This document shows, piece by piece, positions 44,481 through 55,984 of a stretch of 64,000 bases of DNA; the stretch's first letter is position 1, and every line of letters starts with the position of its first letter. The notes beneath the pieces were generated by a model. That model was not told the origin of the DNA. It did not search any database and was given only the letters and a program-made list of their open reading frames with translations. The stretch covers positions 45,625,827-45,689,826 of the forward strand of contig OZ038378.1 in NCBI GenBank assembly GCA_964036045.1, written 5' to 3'. The stretch is from Eutreptiella sp. 'Long Island Sound 2002'. Its lineage: Eukaryota; Euglenozoa; Euglenophyceae; Eutreptiales; Eutreptiaceae. The position numbers were made by a program, and so were the translations under genes.

Positions 44481-47400
44481 GCCCTCGGCCCTTGCCCCGT
44501 AAAGGAGGGGGACTGGGGCCTGGGGACTTTTTGCCTGGTGTTGGGCGCTTGGGTAGGCGCGGTGGGTGAAGGCCTTGGCTCCACTCTGGGGGGAGTTCCC
44601 CAGTGTATTTGGTGCCTCCGTGGGCCTTGTTCTCGTCGGTGCGGAGCCAGATGGGGTGGGCGCCTGGTGAGCTCCAGGATGTGGCCTTCTGGCTTGTCCG
44701 GGGCGCTGCTGCCTTGGTCTAGCTCCTTTTGGCGTTGCCAGATCACCCGGATCTGTGGCCCCCCGTTGTCCCCCAGGTCGTTGAGGCGGTACTGGATTGT
44801 GCCCTCACACCAGATCCAGTCGCCCGTGTGGTCGTTGCAGAAGGGCTGCTGGACCTTCGCGCCTTTTTCGAATCCTGGGTACGCCTTGGGTGGGGGCGGT
44901 GCTGGTGGTGGGAGGGAGGATGATGAGGATGCCTGGTCCGGGTGAGGTGGTGGTAATGATGGGAAGGAGGATGACGAGGATGCTTGGTCCGGGTTTGCCG
45001 GGGGGGTCAGGGGGGTTCGGGGGGTTGGGAGGCTGCTGCTTTCCTGGCCTGGTTGGGAGCGGGTGCGCCCCTTTTCCGTCTCGCTCGCTTAGGTGGTACC
45101 GGAGGTGGTGGGGCTGGGGGGGCGTGGGGTTGGAAGAAGGGCTGCGTAGCCTGCTGGGCCGGATCCCTTAGCGGGGCTTCTGCCGGCGTTTGCATGATCG
45201 CTTTCGCGTGGCTGCGCGTGAGGTCGGCGAGCTTGCGCACGGTCTCCGGGGGGTCGGTTGGCCATGGCATGCGGCCGGGCTGTTGTCGAAGGAGTGGTGG
45301 AGGTGGTAGTTCCTCATGGCCTTGGCCTGCATGACCGAGGCCTCTGTGGGTTCTGTTGTGTCTAGGCCTTTGGGGGACCCTTGAAACCAGTAGAGTGCTG
45401 TTCCGAGGGCTTCCTACAGGGCGCCTTCGCGGCCTGTGAGGGTGGTGGCCTGGAGAAGTCGATGCTGGCCTTGCTGGGGTTCTTCCGGGTCTATCTCCGG
45501 TGTGTAGGCCTGAGCCACCATGAGGACTCCGTGTGCCCAGTGGAGGACCCACCACTCGGCGTCCGCTTTGAGGATGTGGATGGCGGGATGTTGGGGGGGG
45601 GTGTCCAGTGTGGCTAGTTTTATCCTGGAGCGGTGGAGGTATGGGGTCGCCCTGCGGCTTAGGAGTTGACCGACGTGGAGGGGGTTGATGGAATCGTTCG
45701 GGCTTTGCGGTGATGGGGGCATCGCGGGATGGCTGTTGGGTCCCAGTGGTGTTCGGGGGCGGCGAAAGTGTATAGGGTGGCGGTGATGATGCCCCTCCAG
45801 AACGATGTGGCGCTCCGCGCTGAAGTTCATTTTGGTAGGTGGGCTGTGGGGCCGACGGTGATGTGGGCCAGGGCACTTTGGTGGGCCTTTTTTCCCCCTG
45901 TCTGGCGCCTGCATCCGTTTGTCCCCCGGGATGTGCTGGTGTTGGTGTTTTGGTGGGGGCGGTCCCAGGGCGAGGGACTCCACTCCGTGGAGGGGGATGG
46001 TGTGTTCCGTGGACCTGTTGGGCAGGATGTATATGCCCGGGTCCCCCGGTACGGTGCCCGGGTACATGATGCCCGTGATGGTGGGGGCCGGGAGCGGTTG
46101 GCGCAGGGGCGAGGTGCTTGGGGTGCAGCAGGGCGGGTCATGGTGCTCACACCGGGGGTGGTTGATGCCGTACGGTGTGATGTGCACGGCGAAGGGTCCG
46201 ACGGCGCGCTGGAGCTTGTGGGGTTGGATGTTGTTGAGGCGCGCCACCGCCCGTGTGTGGGAGCGCCCTTCGCTGATCCACACGGCGTTTGCCCGTGACG
46301 CCGCTGGGTTCAGGCAGTCCGTAATGATGCCTGTGATGGTGCGGTTGTGGGTGGCATCAGACACTCTGGCGGGGGGGGCGCTGATGCGGGGGATGGTGTG
46401 GTCGTTGTGCAGGGTGCGGGCTGTGCGCCTTGCATCGTGTCGGGGCTGGGCCTCCTGGGCAGGGGGGTTTACGCCTGTGTGTTTCGGCTTCTTATTGGGG
46501 CGGTCTGCCGTTTTGAAGGGGGTGGGCCAGGAGGGGGCGTGATGGAGGGTGGGGTGTGGGAGGTCCGTTCGTGTTGTCCACGTGTATAGGGTGGTTGCAG
46601 TGGCCTCCTCCGCCTGTATGGTGTATCGCTCGTCGTTTCGGCAATGGGTGACGAGAACCTTTGGGGGCCGTCAGCTCATACACCTGTGTGGTCCGGGGGA
46701 GATGGCGGGTGATGGTGATCTTGGCGGCGTCGTTCTTGCGGGTAGTGGTGTCGGGGATGATGTAGTGGGTCGCCCATTCGTCGTGGGGGGTGTGCTCCAT
46801 CGTGTCCAGCTTGAGTGGGGGGTGGATTGGTTTCGGCAATGGGGGCTTTTCTTGGGCTTTCACGTGGGGCGCCACTTTTGTTTCGACCAGGTATTGCGGG
46901 CTCCAGGTTTCCGGGGCCCCTACTTGGGTGGCTGCCGCTGCTGCGTCCTGGAGGAGGGCGGTTGTGTTGTTGTCTAGGGGGTGGGGGGCCCGGTTGGGGG
47001 GGGAGGGTGTCGTGATCTTGGTATGCCCACCCAAAGGTGTAGCCTCGTTCGGTGTTGCGGAGCGGGGTCTGGGTCTGGGCTTGCTGAATGGATAGCGCGG
47101 TCTTGATGTCCTCCGCTGCTTGTGGGTTTATGGGTGTGGCGTACGCCCATAACCCGGGGTGTGTATGCCGTGCGGTGCTTGGCCTACTCCTCGTACCGGG
47201 TGGAGGGTGTGGTGGGTGCGCATGAGCGCTGGCTGTTCCTGGAGGAGGTCCCCCCGGCAGTCCTCGCACCGTTGCTGCCAGGTGTGTGTGTGGTCGCTTG
47301 GGGTGGGGTAGGTGATGACAATGGCCTGCCATGGGGTGGGGCCCGGATGTACCGTCATAGGTGCCGACGATGTTTGCGGGGGTATGTGGACGGGGTCTTT

Positions 47401-48190
47401 GTCCGTTGGTGTGATGGTGGCATCCACTTGGATGGTGAGGAGGAGGTGGTAGCGGTCCGTTGGTAGTGTCCAGGTGGTGGTGGGTTCGATGATCGGATGG
47501 GGGCGGATGGTCTGGAGCTCCGGTGTGATTTCGTCCCATCGGAGTGTGCCGTTGTGAACCGCCCATTCCCGCCGCTGGTTCGGAAACCCGTTGCGGTCCG
47601 GGGTGGTGCAGTGCTGTGGGGGGAGCTCCATTGTGCTGATGGGGTGGCTGAGGGGCTCTGTGCGGGGGCTTTCCTGTGTGGTTGTTGGGGATGGTGCCTG
47701 GAGCATTTTTTCGTCCGTTTGTTGTGGGGCTTTCGCTTCCTGCAGTTCTGCGCTGATGGTGGCGAAGACGTCTGGGAGGGTGGGGGAGGCGGGGGGGGTG
47801 GGGTGCCGGATCGTTCCAGATGATGTGGTACTCCTCTGGGTTCTCGAGGTTTTGCTGTATGGTGATGGCAGCGGTGGCGTCGTCTTCAGGTGTTCATCAG
47901 TGTGGATTGTGGTCGAGGGGGTGGAGGGTGATGGTGTGGCGGTGTTCTCAGCTGTGGAATGCTAGGACGGCGTGGAGGCCGTGCCTGGTGTCCCCGGGCG
48001 GGTGAGGGTAGGTTTCGGCTGCCGCTTCCAGGAAGGCGTCCACAGTGCCTTTCCAGGTGTCTTCCCAGAGAAAGTCTTCGTCCGTGCCCGTCTCGTTGTC
48101 GTTCCTTTTCTCCTGCTTCCACACCTGGAGGGTCGCGTGGTCTGCTGGGAGGTCTCGTTGGATGGACTGGTAGTACTGCTCGGCGTCCAT
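44481..48190 (-). pseudogene. LINE A ORF1 region
   Basis: The likely start is 48190 (MDAEQYYQSIQRDLPADHAT, then WKQEKRNDNETGTDEDFLWED), which reads like a real N-terminus before stopping at 47948. Further protein-like pieces occur at 47706-47128 (NGTLRWDEITPELQTI), 47034-46492 and 46364-45414 (ADAEWWVLHWAHGVLMVAQAYTPE), with stops and frame changes between them. Near 44893-44730 comes YPGFEKGAKV, then GDWIWCEGTIQYR and IRVIWQRQKE, which has the spacing of a small beta-barrel (Tudor/SH3-like) domain. The protein is Pro/Thr/His-rich overall. No RRM or zinc knuckle is evident. Confidence 0.55.
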
Positions 48191-48399
48191 GGGGGCTTAG
48201 GTGCCGGCCAGTGTGGCGTAGATGTCCTTTGAGGGGGGGGCGGTGGGGGCGTGGCAGCGTTGTCGGGCTCCTTTTGCTGGTGTTCTTTTCGTTGTCCCAG
48301 CAGTGGGCTGCAGCGCACCTCCTGTCGCGGGAAGCGGGGGGGCGGTGTGGCTGCGGTGTTGCGGAGCGGTGTACAATAGGGTGGGCGACGTGTGCGGGT

Positions 48400-51300
48400 G
48401 GTGTCGTGCTCGCTCTGCTGTTCCATTCCCCGCGAGCCCTGAGCCTTGGGGAGTGGTGGTGATGTTGGTGGCCAGGGTGGTGTGGGTGTTCGAGTGGGTG
48501 ATGGTGCCGCTGGCAGTGCCGTTGGTGAGGGCGGTATAGGCTTTGGTGTAGGTGAGGTTGGTGGAGGGATCGCGTTAGTTGATGGTGAGGTTGGTGGGTC
48601 AGCCAGTCACTGCTGTCGCTGTTGCCGTCGCCGGTGGTGTTGGTGCCTCTCTTGGCGTTGTGGACGCTGATGGTGAGGGTGGTGGTTCGTTTGGAGATGG
48701 TGAGGGTGACGTATGGGGCCATGGTGTTGCCGGTGGCGTCGATGGTGAGTGTGTTGTCCCTGGCCATTGGGGGCGTAACGTATGTGGGCCAAACGTGGCG
48801 GTGGTGGCGATGGTGCTGTAGATGATGGGTGGTGTGGCCGATGTCGCCGCTGGCAGTGGAGGTGTGTTAGGTGCTGTGGTGGTGAGGGTGGTGTCGGCGA
48901 CATTGGGGTGCCTCGGGTGGTGTACTGGTTGATGATGGTGGAGCTGTTCTTGGTCCGTGGGTAGACCCCGTCCAGTGGTGGTGGTGTTGGTGGTGTCGAC
49001 GTTAGTTGAGGCGGTTGGTGATGCCAGGCTCCTGGCGTTGCGTGGGGTGGTGGTGGCGCTGGTGAGTGCAGCTGGTGCCGTGGGCGGCGGTGCCAATGAC
49101 GGTCCAGGCGGGTGTGCTGGTAGTGATGCCGACAGCGTGGGTGCGGTGGCGGCAGTGATGTGGACGCTAGTTCGTCGAGGTTGGTGGCGGTGGCGGCGGG
49201 GGCACTGTTGGTGTCTTCCCGGGTGTCAATGACACCGATGCTGGGTCGGCGTAGGTGCTGCTACCAGGTGAGGGCCCGGGTGCGGGAGGTCTTTGGGCTG
49301 TTGTGGGCGCTAAGGGCTGGCTTTCCTGCTGGTGCTGATCATCATCTTCTGGTCCTGTTGGTGATGGGTGGCCGTTCCCGGTGGAGGGTGATGTCGCTGG
49401 TTGGGTTACCGCGCGGTTGTTGGTCCAGGTTTTGGGTATAGGTGTGGTTTAGGGTGCGGCGTTGGCGTCATTGGTGGCTGTCGCCGACGGTGGGTGGTGT
49501 GACTGGTGGTGGCGGCGCTGGTGACAGTGGTAGTGGGGGTGCCGGTTGTTGGTGAGGCTGCCGTCGCCGGTGTTTTGGTTGGTGCTGGTGATGGTGTTGC
49601 TGGTTGTGCAGATGGTGGGGGTGTAGGCGATGCCGGTGTTGTTCGTGGGACAGAGGATGGGATTGGGGACCCGTATTCAGGTGGTGGCGTCGCCGGTGGC
49701 ACGGTTTGTGAGGGTGATGTGGGCTTCGTCGATGGTGCTGCTTTCGGTGGTGTTGCTGAGGGCAGTGCGGGTGTTGTAGGCCACGTCCTGGTTGTTGGTG
49801 CCTGCGGTTCGCGGTTGCACGTGGTGAACCGGGCTATGCCGCCAGTGAGTTTGGTGCAGGTGGTGTCGGTGACGGTTCGGCTGATGCCGTTGATGCGGGC
49901 TGTGTGGTTGTCGTGTCAGGCGTTGGTGGCGTTGGTGACGCTTATGATGGTGTGTTGGCGGTTGGTGCTGGTGGTGGTGCTCCGATGGTGAGGGTGCCTG
50001 AGGCGCTGGGTGCGGCTCCTCTTTGTCGGGTTATCTCCTTGCCACTCATGGCAGAGGGTGCCGCTGGTGTCTCTGCTGGTGAGGGTGGTGGATGTGATGG
50101 TGTTGTTGTGGTCGTTGGTGCTGCCCGGGGTGGTTGTTGATGATGCTCCGGGTGATGTCGATGCTGCGGGTGGTGATGCGAATGGTGAGGGTGTTGTAGG
50201 TAAGCGGTCCGTTGCCCTGTGGTGCTGCTGGCATTGATGATGGTGGGCTTAGTGCGTGCTGTTGCTACCCCTGGCTTGGGGCCCGCAGGGTGGCGCTGGT
50301 GGCGTTTGTTTGCCAGTTCTGCTGGCGTCCTTGGTGACGCCGACAGTGGGGGCGCCGTACGTATTTTTTTTTGCCGGGGTCGTAGTGGTGATGGCAAGGG
50401 TGTTGTAGGTTACGTACCTTGGCACGTCGTTGGTGGGGTTGGTGGTGGTGTGGATAGTGCTCTGGGTGTTGGCGTCGTTGGTGTTGCCGACAGTGAGGGT
50501 GTCACAGGTGATACCTGGTGGTTCACGTGTCCTCCGGTGGTCTAATGGTGTTGGTGTTGTTGGTGTTGGTGCTGGGTGCGGCCTGCCCTTGGGTGGTTGG
50601 CGGTGCCCGGCGTGCTTCTCCTGGCGCGGGGCCCGGCGTGCTCTGGTGGTTGCCTGGTGGTCGGTTGGCTAGCGGTCCTGGTGGTGCCGGTTGTCTCTGG
50701 TGTTGGGGTAGTTCCTTCAGCTGTCTTTGGGTTTGTAGTTGTAGGTGATGCACCGGTTGTAGTCGAGGGTGTCGATGCTGTGGGTGGGTGGTGGTGTTGC
50801 TGTGTTGCCGGTGTCGGTGGTGCTGGTGACGGTGTTGGTGAGGGCCCCGCAGGCGGGGCTCCGGGTGTTGGCGCCGCCGGTGATGCCGATGGCGAGGGCG
50901 TTGTAGGTCATACCCTGGTGGATGGTGGTGTTCTGACGGTGCCGAGGGGTTGGGACCTCGCCACTCCTGGCGGAGGTTCCCCTGGGCTTTGCTGGCCGGT
51001 GTGTTGGCCCGGGCGGTGTTGGCCGTGCCTGGTGTAGGGGCCCTCCTTGGTGTTATTGATGCCGATGGTGTTGCAGGCGTTGTACCGGGTCGCGTCGACG
51101 TGGTGGCTGTGGTTGACGCTCCGGGTTGCTGTCGCTGAGGTCTCGCTGTCGGTGATTCCGGAGGCAAGGCCGTTGCGGGCGTTGCTACGGTTTACGGCGT
51201 CTCTGATGTTGCTGATACTGCTGGTGGTTGGTCTGGGTTCGTGTGTGGGCGGTCAGTGGCTTTTGTTCGGGGGTGGGCTGCCTTTGTTCCCGGGCGGGCG

Positions 51301-52230
51301 CTGGCTGGTTCCATTGGCTCTGACGGGGAGGGTGTGCAGTAGGTGGTGTGGGCCGCTGGTGATGCCGTTGGTGAGAGTGTTGCAGGCGATGCCCCGGGTG
51401 ATGTCGTCGGTGAGGGTGGTGTTGGTGGCACCGGTGGTGTGGGTGCCGCTGGTGACGTTGTTCTGAATGGCGTCTTGTGCGATGCTTTGGTGGCGAGGGT
51501 GTTGTTGTTGATGGTTCCAGGCGTGTGCCCTTGTCTCCTCTGGCGGAGGCTTGGTGGTTTGCTGGTTTACCGGTTGTGGTGGCGTTGGTTGCCTCTGGTG
51601 CCGGAGGCTGCAGGTGGAGACGCTGATGGTGAGGTGGTGCTGGCGATGGTGTTGCTGATCCGTTGGCCTGGCTGGTGTAGGTGTGGTACCTGGTGTTGGT
51701 GTGCGTAGGTGTCGTACGTGTTGGTAAGGACGGCGGCGCTGCCAGTGATGGTGATGGTGAGGGTGTTGTGCTGGCATGATTGTTGGTCGTGTTGGTGTTT
51801 CCGATGGTCTGGATGCTGGCGGTATTGGCTCTGGGTGCGGGTCGCAGGGTGACGCGGGTGTGGTCGTTGGCCGGTGTTGGTTGGCCTCTTATGTTGATTT
51901 GATGCTGGCGAGAGTGTCTTACGTGTTTCGCTGGGTGCTGGGGCTGCTGGTGTTGCCGACAGTGAGGGCGTTGCGCTGGACCATGAGGGTGCCGTCGTTG
52001 ATTTACTGGGTGTCCTTGCCCCCGGTGTCTCCTTTGGCTCCGGGTTTTTCTGCTGGTGAGGGTGTTGTGGCGTTTGGTTTGGGTGGTCTTGGTTTGGGTG
52101 TTGGTGGCGGTGCTGGTGTGGGTGTCCCTGTTACTGGTCCTGGGTGTGGCTTTTGGCTTCGGGCGTGGTTGGTCGTTGGGTGTTGCTGGGTGTGGGCGCT
52201 CGCCACCCCTGGCTGAGGGCCTGGTGGGTG
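48400..52230. repeat. degenerate G/T-rich repeat tract
   Basis: About 3.8 kb of plus-strand sequence dominated by variants of gtggtgatggtgagggtgttg, with recurrent blocks such as gagggtgttgtaggt (50190, 50397), gagggcgttgtaggt (50896), ctcctggcgg and gctggtggtg. The periodicity is irregular, roughly 60-110 bp. All long open frames here on either strand are consequences of the composition. It lies upstream of the LINE A start and could be a LINE 5' region. Confidence 0.7.
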
Positions 52231-53290
52231 CTGCTGGTTGGTCTACCCTTGTGTCCTAGTGGTGTTTCTGGCGGCCCTGCAGCTCCCCTGGCGGAGGGTT
52301 GCTGGGCTCTTGTTCTTTGGGCTTTCCTGTGTTGTGTGCGTTTGTGGTGCGCGCTTTGATGTGTTGTGCACATTTTTGGGACTCGTGTTGGTTGCGGCTG
52401 TGGCGATGTGTGTATTGTGCGCGCGCGGGCGTGTGTGCAGTGTGTTGGTGGTGCGTTTGGGTGCCTGTCCTCGCCTCTCCGGCCTTGTTATGGCGGCTCA
52501 GTGTGGGCGCGGGGCTGTGTGTCGTGGCTGCTCCCCCGCCCTGGCTGTGGGGCCCGGGTGTGGTTCCCCGCCACCCCCTTTGTGTGCCCCCCCCCCTCTT
52601 TCTCTTTGCCGCGTCGCTTGGGGTGCTGTTCCCCTGGTACCTTGCCCGGGCCTACCCGGGCTGTGGTGGGTGTGCCGTGGGGCTGGGTGGGGGGGGGGGG
52701 AGGGGTCCTTGACGCTAGCTCGGGTCCCTTCCCTTGTTGTTTCCCCTCGGGGGGGCCGATGCTTGCACTCCCCGTCAGGGTGTAACTCTGTTGTACGGGC
52801 CATCCATTTGCACCCGCTCGGTACAAATGGTCCTTGCTCCGTAGCCAGGTACTGCAGCTGTTCCCCACACCGGGGTCGGGTACACTGTAGGTCGCAGGGG
52901 AGTCCTTGCGGGACAGGCGTGTCTCTTGCCTGTCCCCATGGACGGTGTGCCCTACCCGCAGCCCCTCTCTGGGCCCGAACCGCAGTACGTGCCGTGGGGA
53001 GGAGTGGGGGGGCGCATTGGTCACTCCACCAGGCTGGTGCCACCGCGGGACGCTGACGAACGGTCCCCGGCGTATACCACCTTATTGCGTGTGCTCAGGT
53101 GAAGCCGATACCGTCACCAGGGGGGCCTCGAAACCCCTGAGGTTGGCTCCCTGGCCTGCGCCCCCGGTGGGCCCCTTTTGTCCCGCCCCCCCTTTCGCGG
53201 TGTGGTTTGTGGTGGTGGATTTCCCGTCTCTCCTGGGTGGGGTGGGGTGGTGGTGGTGGGGGGGCGGCTCCTCGCCGACCCTGGCCGAGT
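52231..53290. other. G/C-rich spacer between repeat tracts
   Basis: Less repetitive than its neighbours. It contains poly-G and poly-C runs (52570-52590, 52685-52705). A short plus-strand frame near 52938-53100 begins MDGVPYPQPLSGPEPQYVPW and looks protein-like, but it is under 60 codons. I cannot support a gene. Confidence 0.4.
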
Positions 53291-55690
53291 TGCTTATGTG
53301 CGTGTCCCCGCCACTCCTGGCTGAGGCTCGCCGCTGGTGGCGGAGGGTGGTCCCTCGCCACTCCTGGCTGGGGGTCTTGGGTGTGGCTCCCCTCCACTTC
53401 TGGCTGGAGTTCTCTGGTGTTGGTGTGGGGGTCGGCCTTCGCCACTCCTGGCTGAGGGTCAGCTGGTTTGTTGGGCGTGGTCCCTCGCTTCTGGCTGAGG
53501 GTCCTGGGTGGGCGTTCCATCGCCACCCCTGGCTTGGGGCCTCGGGTGCGGTCCCCCGCCACTCCTGGCTGGGGGGCCCGCTGGTGTTGGTGGTGGGTGG
53601 CCCCTCGCCATTCCCGGCTGAGGGTCCTGGTTGCGGTTCCCTGCCACTCCTGGCTGGGGTCTGTCGGCTGCGGTGGGGGGGGTTTCCGCGGGTCTGGTTT
53701 GGGGGTTTGCCGTGTTGTGTGTGTTCGTCGCGGGGCGCGTGCTGGTGTGTGCGTTGTGTGTTTGTGGTGATGGCCTGGGTGTGGGTGTGTCTGTGGTGTG
53801 TGTTGGTGCGTGTGTGGCGTGTGGCGGTTGGTTTCCCTGGCTGGGGCTTGTGCCTGGTGTAGGAGTGGGTGTGGCTGGTGTGTGTTGTGGGTGGTCCCTC
53901 GCCACTCCTGGCGGAGGTTCCTGAGTGCGTTTTCCCGCCACTTCTGGCTTCGATTCGCTGCCGGTGGTGGTGGGTGTTTCTCGCCACTCCTGGCTGGGGT
54001 CCACTGGCGGTGGTGGTGTGTGGTTGCTTGCCAGTCCTGGGTGTGGTCCTGGTTGCGGTTCCCCGCCACTCCTGGCTGGGGTCCGCCAGCCGCGGCGGTG
54101 GCCCTTTCTGTGGGGTTGGCCTGGGGGGTTTCTCGTGGTGTGTGTGCTTGTGGCGCGGCGCGTGCGCACGTGGTGTCCGTGCTGGTGTGTGTGTCGTGTG
54201 TTCGTGGTGGTGGCGTGGGTGTGGCTTGTGTCGTCCGTGTGTGGGTGTGTGTGTGTGTGTGTGTGCGTGTGTGGTGTGTGGCGGTTGGTTTCCCCAGCTG
54301 GGGCTTACCGCTGGTGTGGGTGTGGGTGTGGCTGGTGTGTGTTGTGGTTGGTCCCGCGCCACTCCTGGCGGAGTTTCTTGAGTGCGATTCGCCGCCACTC
54401 TTGGCTGGGTTTCGCTGCTTGTGGTTGGTGCTCCTCGCCACTCCTGGCTGAGGGCCCCGGGTGCGGTTCCTCGCCAATCCTGGCTGGGGTCCGCTCGCCG
54501 CGGTGGTGTGTGGTTGCTTGCCACTCCCCGCTGCGGGTCCTCGTTGCGGTTCCCCGCCACTCCTGGCTGGAGGGTCCGCTCGTGGCATTGGTGGGTGGGC
54601 CCGTGCCACTCCTGGCTGAGGGTGTTGGGTGCGGTTCCCCGCCACTCCTGGCTGGGGTCCGCCTGCCGCGGCGGTGGGTGTTTCCGTGGGTTGGGGTTTC
54701 CAGTGTTGTGTGTGCATGGGTTGCAGCGTGTGTGCGTGGTGTCTGTGCTGGTGTGTGTGGTCTGTGTTTGTGGTGTCTGTGGTGGTGGTGGTGCGGGTAT
54801 CGGTGTGCCTTCGGCGTGCGTTTGTGTGTGTGTGTGTGTGCGTGTGTGGTGTGTTGGAGGCGTGTGGTTGCCGGTCCTTGCTTCCTTCGGCTGTTACTGG
54901 GGCTGGTGGGGGTGTTGCTGGTGTTTGCTATGGTTGGTCCCTTGCCACTCTTGGCGGATGTTCCTGTGTGTGACTCCCCGCCACTTCCGGCTGGGTTTCG
55001 CTGCCGGTGGTGGTGCGTGCTCCTCGCCACTCCTGGCTGAGGGCCCCGGGTGCGGTTCCCCGCCACTCCTGGCTGGTGTCTGCTGGCGGCGGTGGTGTGC
55101 GGCTCCTTGCGACTCGTGGCTGGGGCCTGCCGGTTGCGGTGGGGTGTGTTGTGGGTGGGGGTGTCCCTTGTCCTGAGTGTTTGCCGTGCGTGTGGCTGCG
55201 CGCGGTGGCCGTGCTGTGTTGTGCGCTGCGTGTTTGTGGTGTCCGCGTTGTTGGTGGTGTGGTGTGGTGGTGTGGCGTGGGTGTGTCTCTCGCGTGCGCT
55301 GGTGTGCGTGGTTGCGTGTGTGTGGTTTGCCGGTGGTCCGTGGTTTGTTGTCCCCGCCTCTTTTAATCTGCTGCAGCTGGTGTTCGTGTGGGTGTGGTTG
55401 GTGTGTGGTGTGGCTCCCCCGCCGCTCCTGGCTGAAAGACCTGGGTTGTGTGCCCCGCCACTCCTGGCTCGGGTCCGCCATTGTGTGGTGGTGGTTGGTC
55501 CCTTGCCACTCCTCGCTCAGGGGTTTGGTTGCGGGGCCCCGCCACTCCTGGGTGGGGTTCGCCGCCGGGTGCGGTGGTTGGTCCCTCGCCACTCCTGGCT
55601 GAGGGCCGTGGGTGTGGTTCCCCGCCACTCCTGGCTGGGGTCCACCGGGTGTGGTGGTGGGGGCCCGCTTGCCACCCCTGGCTGTGAACG
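53291..55690. repeat. minisatellite with CGCCACTCCTGGCTG core and roughly 0.5-kb higher-order units
   Basis: The core CGCCACTCCTGGCTGRGG recurs every 40-80 bp, with variants such as cgccacttctggctt and cgccaatcctggctg. Blocks of core repeats alternate with G/T-rich spacers rich in gtgtgtg. Four larger units can be followed, starting near 53665, 54080, 54657 and 55125 with ctgccgcggcggtgg-like sequence. Each runs through a gtgtgtg spacer, then gcggaggttcctgagtgcg, gtttcgctgcc and gtggtgtgtggttgcttgcca. Minus-strand PQPGVA and SQEWRG peptides are simply the translated repeat. Confidence 0.85.
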
Positions 55691-55984
55691 CCGTAGTGCC
55701 CTTCTCCTTGGCCCTGGTGTGTGTTTGTGTGCTGTGTGGCGCTTCGTGTTGGTGTGGGTGGCGTGCGGGTTTCTGGTTGCCGTGTGTGTGCATGTGTGTG
55801 CGTGCGGTGTGTGGTTTGTGGGGTGTGTCATACCTTGGTTGGTTCTCTTCGTTGGTTGGCATGGTTGTCGTCAAAAAGCAGAAGAAAAGCAAAAGGAGAG
55901 ATCCTGTAGATGTGTAGCAGAAATGCGTGATATGCGAATGTGAAATACATACCACTCTATTTGTCCCACCGCGCATTTTTCCCC
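55691..55984. other. spacer, no gene seen
   Basis: G/T-rich at first, becoming balanced after 55860. Nothing recognisable. Confidence 0.5.

Larger units (their letters stand above)
31119..48190 (-). mobile_element. LINE A: APE-type LINE with RNase H, twice interrupted
   Basis: Read on the minus strand, the order is ORF1 (48190 to about 44500), endonuclease, reverse transcriptase, a long connector, RNase H and a Cys/His motif (ends 31931), then a further conserved frame. A 6.8-kb LTR element (33252-40061) lies within the connector just before RNase H, and a 385-bp SINE-like insert (42830-43214) lies between endonuclease and reverse transcriptase. Endonuclease, reverse transcriptase and RNase H in one protein with a C-terminal CCHC-like motif is typical of the I/Tad/R1 side of the LINE tree. 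The 5' and 3' ends are not defined. G/T-rich repeats at 48.4-55.7 kb may be its 5' region. Confidence 0.85.

Noticed and set aside
48400-55700. Many long open frames on both strands
   Set aside because: Low-complexity G/T repeats rarely contain stops in some frames. The peptides simply repeat the minisatellite and carry no domain.
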